Below, piece by piece: positions 8,341 to 16,365 of a stretch of 57,414 nucleotides of DNA. Location: contig NZ_CAPS01000134.1 of the NCBI RefSeq assembly GCF_000333955.1, positions 1 through 57,414 on the forward strand. The letters run 5' to 3'. The stretch comes from Rhodococcus sp. AW25M09 (GTDB taxonomy: Bacteria; Actinomycetota; Actinomycetes; Mycobacteriales; Mycobacteriaceae). The stretch's first letter is position 1, and every line of letters begins with the position of its first letter. The notes beneath the pieces were generated by a model. That model was given only the letters and a program-made list of their open reading frames with translations, was not told the origin of the DNA and made no database searches. The position numbers were made by a program, and so were the translations under genes.

Positions 8341-8672
8341 CGCCCGACCTGTACGAGAACTGGCCAGTGAGCTTCGACCCACCGACCCGCCGCATCGTAG
8401 ATCCTCCACGACGAGTGTTGGTCAACGCTGCGCTCACCGTGGCAGGTTCGACCGGAGGCGGCTCTTTCCGTGACGGGACACCTCTCAAAATCCGTTCCGA
8501 AGGTTTGGCAATGGACGTCAAGGTCCCCGGTCTGCTCTCAGCGTGGGTGAAAACATCACGGGGACAGTGGCTTTGCCGTTTGAGCTTCGACATCCCCATT
8601 GGTAACGGTAAAGGCTTTCTTCGTCTCGAAGGCCAGTGGTGCCCTGCCGAGGCAGCGACTCCCGTCGACTAA
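8337..8672 (+). CDS. Hypothetical protein coupled to the ImuA'-like gene
   Basis: 111 residues from ATG 8337, overlapping the previous stop by 4 bases, so it is probably translated by coupling and induced by DNA damage with it. It is beta-rich with several Trp residues (SAWVKTSRGQWLCRLSF) and has no signal peptide or membrane segment. It is not ImuB, being far too short and without polymerase motifs. Third positions are less G/C-biased towards its end. Family not recognised. Confidence 0.6.
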   Translation: MTPDLYENWPVSFDPPTRRIVDPPRRVLVNAALTVAGSTGGGSFRDGTPLKIRSEGLAMDVKVPGLLSAWVKTSRGQWLCRLSFDIPIGNGKGFLRLEGQWCPAEAATPVD

Positions 8673-8684
8673 CACCCGACCAAT

Positions 8685-8730
8685 CGTCAACATATCTTGA
8701 CGACACAGAGAGCGTCAAGATACCTTGACG
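8685..8730 (+). repeat. Two 18-bp palindromes of the CGTCAAG/CTTGACG family at the HTH gene promoter
   Basis: CGTCAACATATCTTGACG at 8685-8702 and CGTCAAGATACCTTGACG at 8713-8730 are 28 bp apart centre to centre, on nearly the same helix face. The second ends 2 bases before ATG 8733. TTGACG at 8697-8702 can also serve as a -35, so a protein bound here would control the HTH gene. Further copies lie at 11347, 25398 and 30935. Confidence 0.7.
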
Positions 8731-8732
8731 AT

Positions 8733-9119
8733 ATGGAATCGGAGAAGGCCCTCACCGCAACCGAGCTGACGGAGCTCTACGTCCAGTACAAGGACGCTCT
8801 CGCCGACGTCGACCTGGCCGATATGGTGCACGAGCAGGGGCGCAAGGACGCCGGGACGTGGACCGCGAACGCCCAACGACGCATGGATGACGCGGTCTCC
8901 GATGTCGACGCACTCGAGATCAACGCCTTCCTCGCCTCGACGATGATCGCCGACCGCTACGCCATCATCGGACGCCTCCGCAATCAGGAGCGACCCGTGC
9001 CGTGGTCGAAGATCGGCGAGATGCTCGGCATGAGCAAGCAAGCCGCACAGCAGTGGTACGACACCTACAATCTGCGCCCCCGCATCGAGAACCCCACCCG
9101 GCGCACCGACTCAGCGTGA
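8733..9119 (+). CDS. Helix-turn-helix DNA-binding protein, plasmid type
   Basis: 128 residues from ATG 8733, starting MESEKALTATELTELY. The first two thirds are helical and acidic. The C-terminal PVPWSKIGEMLGMSKQAAQQ is a clear helix-turn-helix of the sigma-region-4 kind. The palindromes directly upstream suggest that it represses its own promoter. Translation from further upstream codons is unlikely because they lie inside the palindromes. It may be the protein that binds the other three palindromes too. Confidence 0.75.
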   Translation: MESEKALTATELTELYVQYKDALADVDLADMVHEQGRKDAGTWTANAQRRMDDAVSDVDALEINAFLASTMIADRYAIIGRLRNQERPVPWSKIGEMLGMSKQAAQQWYDTYNLRPRIENPTRRTDSA

Positions 9120-9234
9120 GCCGCGGGCTCGATCATCCTGTGTTGTAGGCGATCCGAGTGTTCGCAGTACCGCCTCTCGGTACCCGCAACGATTCGGCTC
9201 CCCTGTGCATAGGCACCGAAATACGTTGCAGCGC

Positions 9235-9269
9235 TTGACTTTACAGTTTGAGACTGTAAGGTTAGGGGC
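9235..9269 (+). promoter_or_regulatory. Promoter with CTTACAGT-type operator, copy 1
   Basis: TTACAGT-TTGAG-ACTGTAA at 9241-9259 is a perfect 7-bp dyad. A -35 TTGACT at 9235-9240 and a -10 TAAGGT at 9257-9262 flank it with a 16-bp spacer. The ATG at 9270 follows 7 bases after the -10, so the mRNA is probably leaderless. The same operator occurs twice at 11646-11712. Confidence 0.6.
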
Positions 9270-9554
9270 ATGGGAGAAACGCAGCGAGACCTCACGGCAG
9301 TCACCTCCGAATACGGCGACGAACGCCCCGAACGCGGCCTGGGAGTGTCCATCCGACGGGGCGGCATCGAGGTCGAGTACATCGACGTGACCGGCATCGA
9401 GGAGCACGCACCGATGCACTGGACCCCGGACATGGCGCAGGTGCTGCTCGACCGCCGCGGATACGCGGTCACCGGGCGCTGGGTCGACATCAGCGCCCCC
9501 TTTGCAGAAGACCCGATCTGGGAACTACCCATCGCGAAGACCGTCGACCGCTGA
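9270..9554 (+). CDS. Small hypothetical protein under the shared operator
   Basis: 94 residues starting MGETQRDLTAVTSEYGD, acidic, with the beta-strand-like string GIEVEYIDVTGIEEHA. No family is recognised and no membrane segment is seen. The promoter overlaps the first CTTACAGT operator and the start codon lies at the predicted transcription start. It is followed by parB after a 93-bp gap on the same strand, so the two may be co-transcribed. Confidence 0.6.
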   Translation: MGETQRDLTAVTSEYGDERPERGLGVSIRRGGIEVEYIDVTGIEEHAPMHWTPDMAQVLLDRRGYAVTGRWVDISAPFAEDPIWELPIAKTVDR

Positions 9555-9647
9555 CCCTCGCTCGACCCTCCACCTGCGAACGGGCACCGGGCAGCTGATA
9601 TCTACCCGGTGCCTCACCTGCACACACTAACTAGGGAGACCGCCATC

Positions 9648-11288
9648 ATGACCACCGCCACGGCACCGACCTCGACCGGCTACACCCTCGTCCACGCCGA
9701 TCCCAACGAACTCGACATCAGCGCCAACGTCCGCACGGGCGTCGACATCACCGCAGCACCCGATTTCATCGCCTCCATCGCAGAACTCGGAGTCCTGCAA
9801 TCTGTTTCGGCGGTCCGCCGCGCCGATGGGACCCTCTCGGTTCGCGACGGGCAACGCCGTATCCTTGCCGCCCGAGAGGTAGGCCTGACCTCCATTCCGG
9901 TGATGGTGCGTGACCAGAACGCCGACGAGCGTGCAGCAGATATCGAGCGCGTCACCGAGCAGTTCAATACCAACGAACAGCGCGAAGACCTCACCAGTGG
10001 CCAACGCGCCGGTGCCGTTGCAGAGCTGCGCGATCTGGGACTGAGCGTGCAGAAGGTTTCGACAGCACTGCACGTCCCCAAGGCTTACGTCGAAAAGGCC
10101 GGTCGAGCAGGACGATCCGAGCGCGCCCGCCGCCAGCTCGACGACCGGCAGCTCACCCTCGAAGGGGCCGCGATTCTGGCCGATCTCGAAGCCGTCGCAC
10201 AGGCCGAGCCGTGGATCACCGAGGCAATCGAGCAGATCTTCGACAACAGATTCGGCTTCGAGTACCGCCTGGCCACCCTCCAGCGCCGCATCGACGAGCG
10301 CGCCGAGGCCACCGCTGCCGCTGCCGCAGCCGACTTCACCGCACGCGGCTTCGCCCTGCTCCACGACGAACCGTCCACCAGTGAGGGGGAGTGGTACTCG
10401 CTGGTGGATCTGCGGACCGCCGACGGCAGCGCAGTCCCGGCCGATGCACCCGAGCAGGCACCGCACTTGTGGCACGTCCACGTCCACGAGACCGGCACCG
10501 TCTGGGTCGACAAGGCGACCCGTGAGGAAGTCGACGAGGACGACATCGACTTCGACACCGAGGACGATGACGAGGCCGAGGCGTACGAGGAGCTGCGGCA
10601 CGCCAACACGGTCGAGAAGGTGACCGCCTGGGGCCACGAGTTCTTCCTCCATCACGACAGCCGGACTGCGGCCGGCCTCGAACTCTCCCTCGAGAAGATC
10701 GCCGCCGCCGACACAGAGGGTGGTGGAGACGCTGAGGACGGGTTGACCCCGGCGCAGCGGAAAGCGGCCCGTGCCGAAGCCGAACGCATCGAGACCGAGC
10801 GGGCCGAACGCCGCAAGGTCAAGGCCCTCAACCGTGCCGGAGCGACCGCCACCGAGGCGCGTCGTACGTTCCTCACCGGCCTGCTCTCACGCAAGGACGT
10901 CCCGAAGAACGCCACCAAGTGGATGGTGACCACCCTGGCCACCCATGGTGATGTGTTCACCGAATCAAAGTGCTCGGAGCGGTACGCCGAGATCATGGGC
11001 TCCCCCCTGCGCGAGGTCACTCGAAAGGTCGACGGTGCCACCGCCGCCCGCGCCGAGGTGCTGCTCCTTGCTCGCGTGCTCACCGCGTTCGAGGCCCGAC
11101 TCACCGGCCCCCAGGACGCCAAGGACTACTGGCGCTTCTCCTCCAAGCACTACCGAGGCATGGTCGGCATCGACAGTTACCTGACCTTCCTCGCCGACAG
11201 CGGCCACGCCCTGACCCCGGTGGAACAGGCCGCGATCGGCAACATCACCGTCGGCGCCGCCTACGCCGCCGTCGACGACGACGCCTGA
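9648..11288 (+). CDS. parB: ParB/Spo0J-family DNA-binding partition-type protein
   Basis: 546 residues from ATG 9648, preceded by GGGAG. The ParB N-terminal nucleotide-binding fold covers about 15-120, with the conserved GQRR at 68-71 and TEQFNTNEQREDL in the second box. A helix-turn-helix part (LSVQKVSTALHVPKAYV) follows at about 130-150. The second half, with a very acidic stretch near 300, is longer than in chromosomal ParB and typical of large actinobacterial plasmids. It may partition the plasmid or regulate genes; no ParA is in the window. Candidate binding sites are the CGTCAAG palindromes, one of which lies 58 bp after its stop. Confidence 0.87.
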   Translation: MTTATAPTSTGYTLVHADPNELDISANVRTGVDITAAPDFIASIAELGVLQSVSAVRRADGTLSVRDGQRRILAAREVGLTSIPVMVRDQNADERAADIERVTEQFNTNEQREDLTSGQRAGAVAELRDLGLSVQKVSTALHVPKAYVEKAGRAGRSERARRQLDDRQLTLEGAAILADLEAVAQAEPWITEAIEQIFDNRFGFEYRLATLQRRIDERAEATAAAAAADFTARGFALLHDEPSTSEGEWYSLVDLRTADGSAVPADAPEQAPHLWHVHVHETGTVWVDKATREEVDEDDIDFDTEDDDEAEAYEELRHANTVEKVTAWGHEFFLHHDSRTAAGLELSLEKIAAADTEGGGDAEDGLTPAQRKAARAEAERIETERAERRKVKALNRAGATATEARRTFLTGLLSRKDVPKNATKWMVTTLATHGDVFTESKCSERYAEIMGSPLREVTRKVDGATAARAEVLLLARVLTAFEARLTGPQDAKDYWRFSSKHYRGMVGIDSYLTFLADSGHALTPVEQAAIGNITVGAAYAAVDDDA

Positions 11289-11346
11289 TCGAACCGCAAC
11301 AACAGAAGTGCCCCGACCATCACCCGATGGCAGGGCCCTTCCTGTT

Positions 11347-11364
11347 CGTCAAGAGATGTTGACG
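11347..11364 (+). repeat. 18-bp palindrome of the CGTCAAG family, copy 3
   Basis: CGTCAAGAGATGTTGACG lies in the space between parB and the convergent HTH gene. It has the same arms as the copies at 8685-8730, here with CGTCAA/TTGACG fully paired. It has no T-run and so is not an obvious terminator. Confidence 0.65.
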
Positions 11365-11389
11365 ATCGAGGGGTCGGTGGGTTCGCTTG

Positions 11390-11608
11390 TCACGGTCGGA
11401 GGTCGGTCCGTGCACCGCTCCCTGGCCGGTCGGTGATCCACTGCTCGATGTCCTCCCGCGCATACAGCGGCGTGCGCGAGAGGTGTCGCGCCGGTTTCGG
11501 GGCCTGCCCGCGCGCGACGTACGACGACCACGTCTTGGCCGATATGGCCTTGCCGGTCTTGTCTTCGATCAGCGCCAGCACGTCGGCGGTGGTGAGTTCG
11601 TCGGTCAT
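11390..11608 (-). CDS. Excisionase-like helix-turn-helix protein
   Basis: 72 residues, the size of Xis/MerR-like winged helix proteins. TTADVLALIEDKTGKAIS followed by TWSSYVARGQAPKPAR and TPLYAREDIEQWI is the HTH_17 pattern, where the last part binds DNA as a wing. Its leader contains an operator palindrome at 11646-11668, and a second copy serves the divergent gene at 11720. It is thus the first candidate for the protein that binds this operator family. Confidence 0.75.
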   Translation of the reverse strand: MTDELTTADVLALIEDKTGKAISAKTWSSYVARGQAPKPARHLSRTPLYAREDIEQWITDRPGSGARTDLRP

Positions 11609-11645
11609 CGGGTGCTTCCTGGGGTTGCAGTGGTTGATGCCCTGA

Positions 11646-11712
11646 CCTTACAGGCTCCGACTGTAAGGATTCTGGCTCCACGTCTTGCACCGTACAGTGT
11701 GAAACTGTAAGG
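11646..11712. promoter_or_regulatory. Divergent promoter region with two CTTACAGT-type operators
   Basis: CCTTACAG-N7-CTGTAAGG at 11646-11668 is a perfect 8-bp dyad upstream of the minus-strand HTH gene. TACAGT-N5-ACTGTA at 11692-11708 lies in the plus-strand promoter, between -35 TTGCAC at 11685-11690 and -10 TAAGGT at 11708-11713 (17-bp spacer). ATG 11720 follows 6 bases after that -10, so that transcript too looks leaderless. The two dyads are 44 bp apart, about four helix turns. Confidence 0.62.
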
Positions 11713-11719
11713 TTAGGGC

Positions 11720-12097
11720 ATGGCCGTGACCCGCACCGAATCACACCAATGTGACTGGCAGTCAACGCTGTTCGATGACTGCGCTTTGCCGGGTTGTGGC
11801 GCTCCAGTCGTTACGCCGGGGGACGTGTGCCAGTCCTGCCGCGTGGCTTTCGGGGCCATGCTGACCGTGCGAACCGATGGTCCTGACCTCGACCCGGAGC
11901 AGGTCCGCGCCGACCTCGCTGCCCGAGACGCGAGCACCCGTGAGCAGTACCGGGCGCAGGCCGCGACCGTGGCTGCGGCGCAGGAGGTTTCGCCCCGCAA
12001 GCGCAACCAGATCTGCTGGCTCTGCGACGAGCGGCGGACCTGCACCTCTACCGGCGGGCGCTGGGAATGCACCGACTGCCAGAGTCTGCCGTCCTGA
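11720..12097 (+). CDS. Zinc-ribbon-like small protein
   Basis: 125 residues with two Cys sets: CALPGCG and CQSC in the first 40 residues, and CWLC with CTDC at the C terminus, each a likely four-Cys zinc site. A helical link of about 50 residues joins them. The N-terminal WQSTLFDD resembles a sliding-clamp-binding peptide. Such two-ribbon proteins often bind nucleic acid; the role is unknown. It is expressed from a promoter with the shared operator. Confidence 0.65.
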   Translation: MAVTRTESHQCDWQSTLFDDCALPGCGAPVVTPGDVCQSCRVAFGAMLTVRTDGPDLDPEQVRADLAARDASTREQYRAQAATVAAAQEVSPRKRNQICWLCDERRTCTSTGGRWECTDCQSLPS

Positions 12098-12164
12098 ACG
12101 CCTGCGCACAGCCCGCAACCGTTGCCGCTCACGACTTTCACCACCCGACCTTGGGAGCACATCC

Positions 12165-12437
12165 ATGACCGCCACTCTCACCGCGCCCATGACCGCGCGC
12201 CGCCGCCTCACAGGAGTTGGAATGAAACTGATTTCGCTCGACACCCAGTTCGACGGAACGGTCGTCGACATTCTCGGCTACCGCACTGCTCCCGCAGGCC
12301 GCGTCGAGGTCACCGCCATCCTCGACGCCCCCGGTGCCTGGTACAGCCGCACCCACCCCGTCGTCCTCGACGCCAGCGACGTCCGGCTTTCCCTCGCCCT
12401 GCAGTCCCTCACCCGCCCCGAGCTGGGCGAGCGGTGA
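12165..12437 (+). CDS. Small hypothetical beta-rich protein
   Basis: 90 residues from ATG 12165 (GGGAG 7 bases upstream). An alternative ATG at 12222, with AGGAG 5 bases upstream, would give a 71-residue form starting MKLISLDTQFDGTVVD. The product alternates short hydrophobic strands. No family is recognised. Its stop overlaps the start of the next gene (TGATG at 12435-12439), which indicates an operon. Confidence 0.6.
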   Translation: MTATLTAPMTARRRLTGVGMKLISLDTQFDGTVVDILGYRTAPAGRVEVTAILDAPGAWYSRTHPVVLDASDVRLSLALQSLTRPELGER

Positions 12438-13093
12438 TGACCGAGACCGCAGGCCAGATCGACATCTTCGAGGTGCTCGCCGCCGCCGAGCTGGACGAGA
12501 AGAACAGCCGCATCCAGCGGCACGGCATCCCGACCTTGTTCGCCAGCCCCACCCGAGGGGTGACAGCTCGCATCGCCGAATTCGAGACCTGGGCGACCAC
12601 CTGGGGGCGACACGGCTCGACCGCCGCCTCCCACGCGTTCGCACCGGGAATTTGCGACCCGTCCACACCCACCGACACCTGCCAACCCACCTGCATTGCA
12701 GCAGACCTCGACTGCTGCTGCCCGGACACGAGCAGGGACGCTCTATATGAGTGCGTCGGCGGCGATGTCTACCGCGGCGCGTGCACCGGCTGCCCGTGGG
12801 AAGGGGAGAACCGCGCCGACGAACACGAGGCAGTCTGCGACGCCCTCGATCACGCCCATCCCGGCTGGATCGACGACCTCTCGATCGTGATCCCCGAACG
12901 CAGACCGTCGCAGAAGGACCAGGTGTGGACCGCGAAGGTCATCGAGCTCGTCGGTGAGCGACCCACCGGATGGCCCGTCATCACCCGACGCGGGGACACC
13001 ATCGGCCTGCGCTCGGTCCCGAACCGCTCACCGTGGGGCGGCTACGACGTCGCCGCCGCCTCAGCCGACGCACACCTCGCCCGCCAGCCCTGA
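12437..13093 (+). CDS. DUF6349-like cysteine-rich plasmid protein
   Basis: 218 residues from ATG 12437. The N terminus holds QIDIFEVL, a possible sliding-clamp-binding peptide. The middle is rich in Cys (CQPTCIAADLDCCCPD), followed by YRGACTGCPWEGENRADEH, DHAHPGW and a C-terminal TGWPVITRRG. I recall this order from DUF6349 proteins on actinobacterial plasmids and phages. The Cys clusters suggest metal binding. Function unknown; it is translationally coupled to the gene before. Confidence 0.66.
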   Translation: MTETAGQIDIFEVLAAAELDEKNSRIQRHGIPTLFASPTRGVTARIAEFETWATTWGRHGSTAASHAFAPGICDPSTPTDTCQPTCIAADLDCCCPDTSRDALYECVGGDVYRGACTGCPWEGENRADEHEAVCDALDHAHPGWIDDLSIVIPERRPSQKDQVWTAKVIELVGERPTGWPVITRRGDTIGLRSVPNRSPWGGYDVAAASADAHLARQP

Positions 13094-13130
13094 TCTCTCG
13101 ATCCGACCTCACCGGAAAGGCCCATCACCG

Positions 13131-14087
13131 ATGAACAATCCAGTGCCCCAGACGATGCCACCCGCTTCAGCGGAAATCGAGATGGTGCTGTCCTTCCTGA
13201 TGTGGGGGTGCACCACGCTCGGTGTCCTCGCCATGATCGGCGGCGGAGCCAAGTTCTTCTGGTCACGCATGTACGGCGACGACGATAGGACCGCGCTACA
13301 GATGTGCGGGGGAGGGCTCTTCCTCGCCGTCGCCGCCACCGCAGTCCGAGCGGTCCTCCCGCCGGTGTCTACAGAGGAGGCGGCGGCGGACCTTGCTCCC
13401 GTCGACCCGCCCTCGATTCCGGCAGCCCCGGCAACCCCGGTGGTCGATGCCGCACCCGACGTTCCGATGGACTGGACACCGGTCATCTGGTTCGGCGGCA
13501 TCGCGGCAGTCGTGGTCTCGGTCGCACTGGCTGCCTACCTGATCATCAGGACCCGCAGCCACGTCACCGACCGCCGCACCGCCAAGAAGGCACTCGAAGC
13601 CGACTACGCCGCAGCCCACGCCGTCTACGGCGAGGTCACGGACGCCTACGCTGCGTACCTGGCCGACCCGTACGCCATCTTCGTCAGGCCCCTGCTCGAC
13701 AACCTCGACGAGCCCCGAACGGCAGCTTTCATCGACGCCTTCGCCGAGATGAACCAGGTTCGGCCCGAGCAGTGCCCCGACACCGTCGAGCGTGTGCAGG
13801 CTTTCGCCGTGGCCGCTCAGAAGGCGCACACTGCCTGGCGGAAGGCCGACGGCTACGCCCGCGCCATCGGCATGGGCGTGACCAGTACCGAAGACCACCG
13901 CACCGTTCGGCGTATCCGCAGCGCCCTGGGGATCGCCCTGGACGACTCGGCCACCGGACAGGAACGCGAAACAGCGCTCCGCACCGTTCAGGAGCTCGCG
14001 GCCGGCATCGTCACCATCCCCGACCGGATCTACGACAGCGCCAAGATCGCCATAGAAACCACCACACGCAAACAACTCACCGGCTGA
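13131..14087 (+). CDS. Membrane protein with long cytoplasmic helical domain
   Basis: 318 residues from ATG 13131, with GGAAAGG upstream. Hydrophobic segments lie at about 15-40, 60-80 and 122-145. The last 170 residues are soluble and helical, with DPYAIFVRPLLDNLDEPRT and a helix-rich end. No enzymatic motif is visible. With the two following small membrane proteins it forms a cassette of unknown role, possibly in the conjugation machinery or the plasmid's interaction with the envelope. Confidence 0.68.
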   Translation: MNNPVPQTMPPASAEIEMVLSFLMWGCTTLGVLAMIGGGAKFFWSRMYGDDDRTALQMCGGGLFLAVAATAVRAVLPPVSTEEAAADLAPVDPPSIPAAPATPVVDAAPDVPMDWTPVIWFGGIAAVVVSVALAAYLIIRTRSHVTDRRTAKKALEADYAAAHAVYGEVTDAYAAYLADPYAIFVRPLLDNLDEPRTAAFIDAFAEMNQVRPEQCPDTVERVQAFAVAAQKAHTAWRKADGYARAIGMGVTSTEDHRTVRRIRSALGIALDDSATGQERETALRTVQELAAGIVTIPDRIYDSAKIAIETTTRKQLTG

Positions 14088-14221
14088 CCCCAACCCGGCC
14101 CGGTGGTGCCGACACCCAGCAGTGTGTCGGCACCACCTGGCAACATGACCCACCAACGACACAACGACAGACACAGCTGGTCGATCACGACTGGACACCG
14201 CAGATCGGAACGAAAGAAGAC

Positions 14222-14554
14222 ATGGATCTCGTCAACCGCACAGCACTGATCGTGTTCGTCGTCCTCGTCACCGGGGCCTACGCCGTCGGCACCGCCTACA
14301 TACGCAAGCCCTCGCGAGTGAAACTGCACAGCAACGCGCTCGCCCTCATCGGGTTCGCCGTAGTCGCTGCCAGCGTCTTCGCCGTCACCTACCCCGACAT
14401 CGCCTGGGGATGGAAAGCCGCCTTCATCGCAGGGTCCATCCTGTTCGGCTACCTGAGCGCACGGGCGTTCAACACCACTCGCCGGGAGTACGAGGACAGT
14501 CAGCAACTCAGCTTCACCCAAACCGCCCTCGACGATGACAGGAACCACCGATGA
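14222..14554 (+). CDS. Small membrane protein
   Basis: 110 residues from ATG 14222, with GAAAGAAG just upstream. Three hydrophobic segments (about 8-24, 38-55 and 63-80) are followed by a polar tail ending DDDRNHR. No family is recognised. Its stop overlaps the next start by 4 bases (ATGA at 14551), so the two proteins are probably made together and may form a complex in the membrane. Confidence 0.65.
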   Translation: MDLVNRTALIVFVVLVTGAYAVGTAYIRKPSRVKLHSNALALIGFAVVAASVFAVTYPDIAWGWKAAFIAGSILFGYLSARAFNTTRREYEDSQQLSFTQTALDDDRNHR

Positions 14555-14925
14555 ACCCCTTCGCCACGTTCCGCGACCACCGCCAGATCCGCCAGGAATT
14601 CCTGTCCGACGACAGCGAAGAGAATGCGGAACGCTACTTCGAGTCAGCGGACGCAATGGACGCGGATCGGGCTCAACAGATTCGCCGCTGTTGTGGTGGG
14701 CGTCCTCGGGATCGCCGCTGCCGCATACAACGTCAGATGGGCTTCGACGGATCTGACGTCAGCATCATCGAACTCGCATTTCCCGCTCTTGCAGTGGCAT
14801 TGGTGTTCGCTCTTGTCCGTATCGGCAACGAACTGGGCTCGAAAGGCACGAAAGAGATCGTCGCCACCGCGAACAGGGCCAAGTTCGTCGGCGATCAACG
14901 CCGCAACACCGCATCCAACGACTGA
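14551..14925 (+). CDS. Small membrane protein with an internal out-of-frame segment
   Basis: 124 residues as read. The front (FRDHRQIRQEFLSDDSEENA) and the end, with a hydrophobic helix FPALAVALVFALVRIG, look normal. The middle, about bases 14665-14750, reads as an Arg/Cys-rich string with poor codon use. In the +1 frame the same bases read GLNRFAAVVVGVLGIAAAAY, a good membrane helix with G/C third positions. Two compensating indels, or sequencing errors, would explain this. The intact form would have two membrane helices. The frame as written is open throughout. Confidence 0.5.
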   Translation: MNPFATFRDHRQIRQEFLSDDSEENAERYFESADAMDADRAQQIRRCCGGRPRDRRCRIQRQMGFDGSDVSIIELAFPALAVALVFALVRIGNELGSKGTKEIVATANRAKFVGDQRRNTASND

Positions 14926-14954
14926 CCGACCTCGAACCAACGAACGGGAACATC

Positions 14955-15017
14955 ATGGATATCGCGACTGCATCGGCCAAGCACCAGAAGGCCCTCGATC
15001 TCATGAGATCTATTTGA
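14955..15017 (+). pseudogene. Truncated start of a plasmid gene
   Basis: ATG 14955 begins MDIATASAKHQKALDLMRSI and then meets TGA at 15015. It follows the operon above with normal spacing and GAACGGGAAC upstream. It may be the front of a longer gene cut off by arrival of the sigma-factor segment that begins near 15020. No mobile-element end was recognised at that point. Confidence 0.3.
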
Positions 15018-15069
15018 GTGAGCCCTTATGCCTTCACCAACGTGGCGTGCCTACAGCGTGACTCGGGAG

Positions 15070-16362
15070 TCAGAGCGAATCGGGCCTCGATTTGGTAGGG
15101 CACTTCTCGGCGTCACCGTGATCGATGCGGCCCTGCAGTCGATTGGCATGGGCATTTAGGTGTCGTGCGTGTCGCAGGTTGGTTGCCTCTCGCGCCGCGT
15201 CGAGGAAGGTTTGGCGAGCGTTTGCAGTGTCACCGGCCCTTTCGAGCATGTGGGCTCGGGCAGCAGTGAGGTGGTAGTTGTCGCTGAGCCGGGTTTCGAG
15301 ACCGCTGAGCAGCTTCAGTCCTGCCGTGGGTCCATCCGTCATCGCCACAGCCACAGCGTAGTTGAGCTCAACGATCGGACCAGGTGACACGACCAAGAGA
15401 AGTCGGTAGAGAGCGACTATTTGGGGCCAGTCGGTGGCGTCAGCGGTCGGTGCCTCGTCATGGACGGCAGCGATCGCGGCCTGCAACTGATAGGCACCGA
15501 CGGGTCCGCGCGGCAGTGCTTCCGTGATAAGCGCGACTCCGCGGCGGATCGATTCATGCTTCCACAGGCTGCGACGCTGATCGGCCATCGAGATCAGGTC
15601 GCCGTGTTCATCTAGGCGAGCGGGGGTACGTGCGTCGGTCAGCACCATCAGCGCCAGGAGGCCAGCTACTTCGCTGTCGTCCGGCAGCAGGGTGTGGAGC
15701 AACTCGCCGAGCCGAATGGCCTCGGCAACGAGATCTGGCCGGTTGAGGTCAGGGCCAGAAGTGGCGGCATATCCCTCGGTGAAGGTCAGATAGATCACGG
15801 CCATAACCGACTCCAGCCGGGTCTGCCGCTCTGCCAGGTGCGGCATACGGAACGGAGCGCCGGTGTCCCGGATGGTCTTCTTCGCACGGGAAATTCGCCG
15901 CGTGACGGCATCGGCTGTGGTGACCAGGGAACGAGCGATTTCAGTCGTCGTGAGGCCCGCCACCGCGCGAAGTGTCAACGCAACCTGCGAGGCTTGTGGG
16001 AGCGCCGGGTGGCAACACAGTGTCAGAAGGGTCAGTGTGTCGTCGTCGGGAGCCGCCCGATCGGTGTCGGACTCTCGGTATACGCGGTCGGAAGGAAGTA
16101 CCCAGCTCACTACCCGGTCTTCACGTGTCCGACGCGCCTGGTCGGCCCGTAGCGTGTCGATGAGTCGGCGTGAACCGACTCGGATGAGCCATCCGCGTGG
16201 ATCGTCTGGGGCACCCGACATAGGCCATTGCTGTGACGCCGCCAGGAGTGCATCCTGGACGGCGTCTTCAGCAGCGTCGAAATGCCCGTACCGGCGAACG
16301 AGGGCGGCTAAGACCCGGGGCACAAGTGGCCGCAGCGTCGCCTCAAGTTCGTGGTGCGTCAA
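15070..16362 (-). CDS. ECF42-type RNA polymerase sigma factor
   Basis: 430 residues. Region 2 covers about 15-85, with HFDAAEDAVQDALLAASQQW and DPRGWLIRVGSRR. Region 4 covers about 120-170, with TTTEIARSLVTTADAVTRR. A C-terminal helical extension of about 230 residues, with DLVAEAIRLGELL and ELNYAVAVAM, is the SnoaL-less, TPR-like part (DUF6596) of ECF42 sigma factors. It starts at TTG 16362, 3 bases after the stop of the DGPF gene. ECF42 factors usually lack an anti-sigma factor and are controlled through that extension. Confidence 0.9.
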   Translation of the reverse strand: MTHHELEATLRPLVPRVLAALVRRYGHFDAAEDAVQDALLAASQQWPMSGAPDDPRGWLIRVGSRRLIDTLRADQARRTREDRVVSWVLPSDRVYRESDTDRAAPDDDTLTLLTLCCHPALPQASQVALTLRAVAGLTTTEIARSLVTTADAVTRRISRAKKTIRDTGAPFRMPHLAERQTRLESVMAVIYLTFTEGYAATSGPDLNRPDLVAEAIRLGELLHTLLPDDSEVAGLLALMVLTDARTPARLDEHGDLISMADQRRSLWKHESIRRGVALITEALPRGPVGAYQLQAAIAAVHDEAPTADATDWPQIVALYRLLLVVSPGPIVELNYAVAVAMTDGPTAGLKLLSGLETRLSDNYHLTAARAHMLERAGDTANARQTFLDAAREATNLRHARHLNAHANRLQGRIDHGDAEKCPTKSRPDSL

Positions 16363-16365
16363 AGC

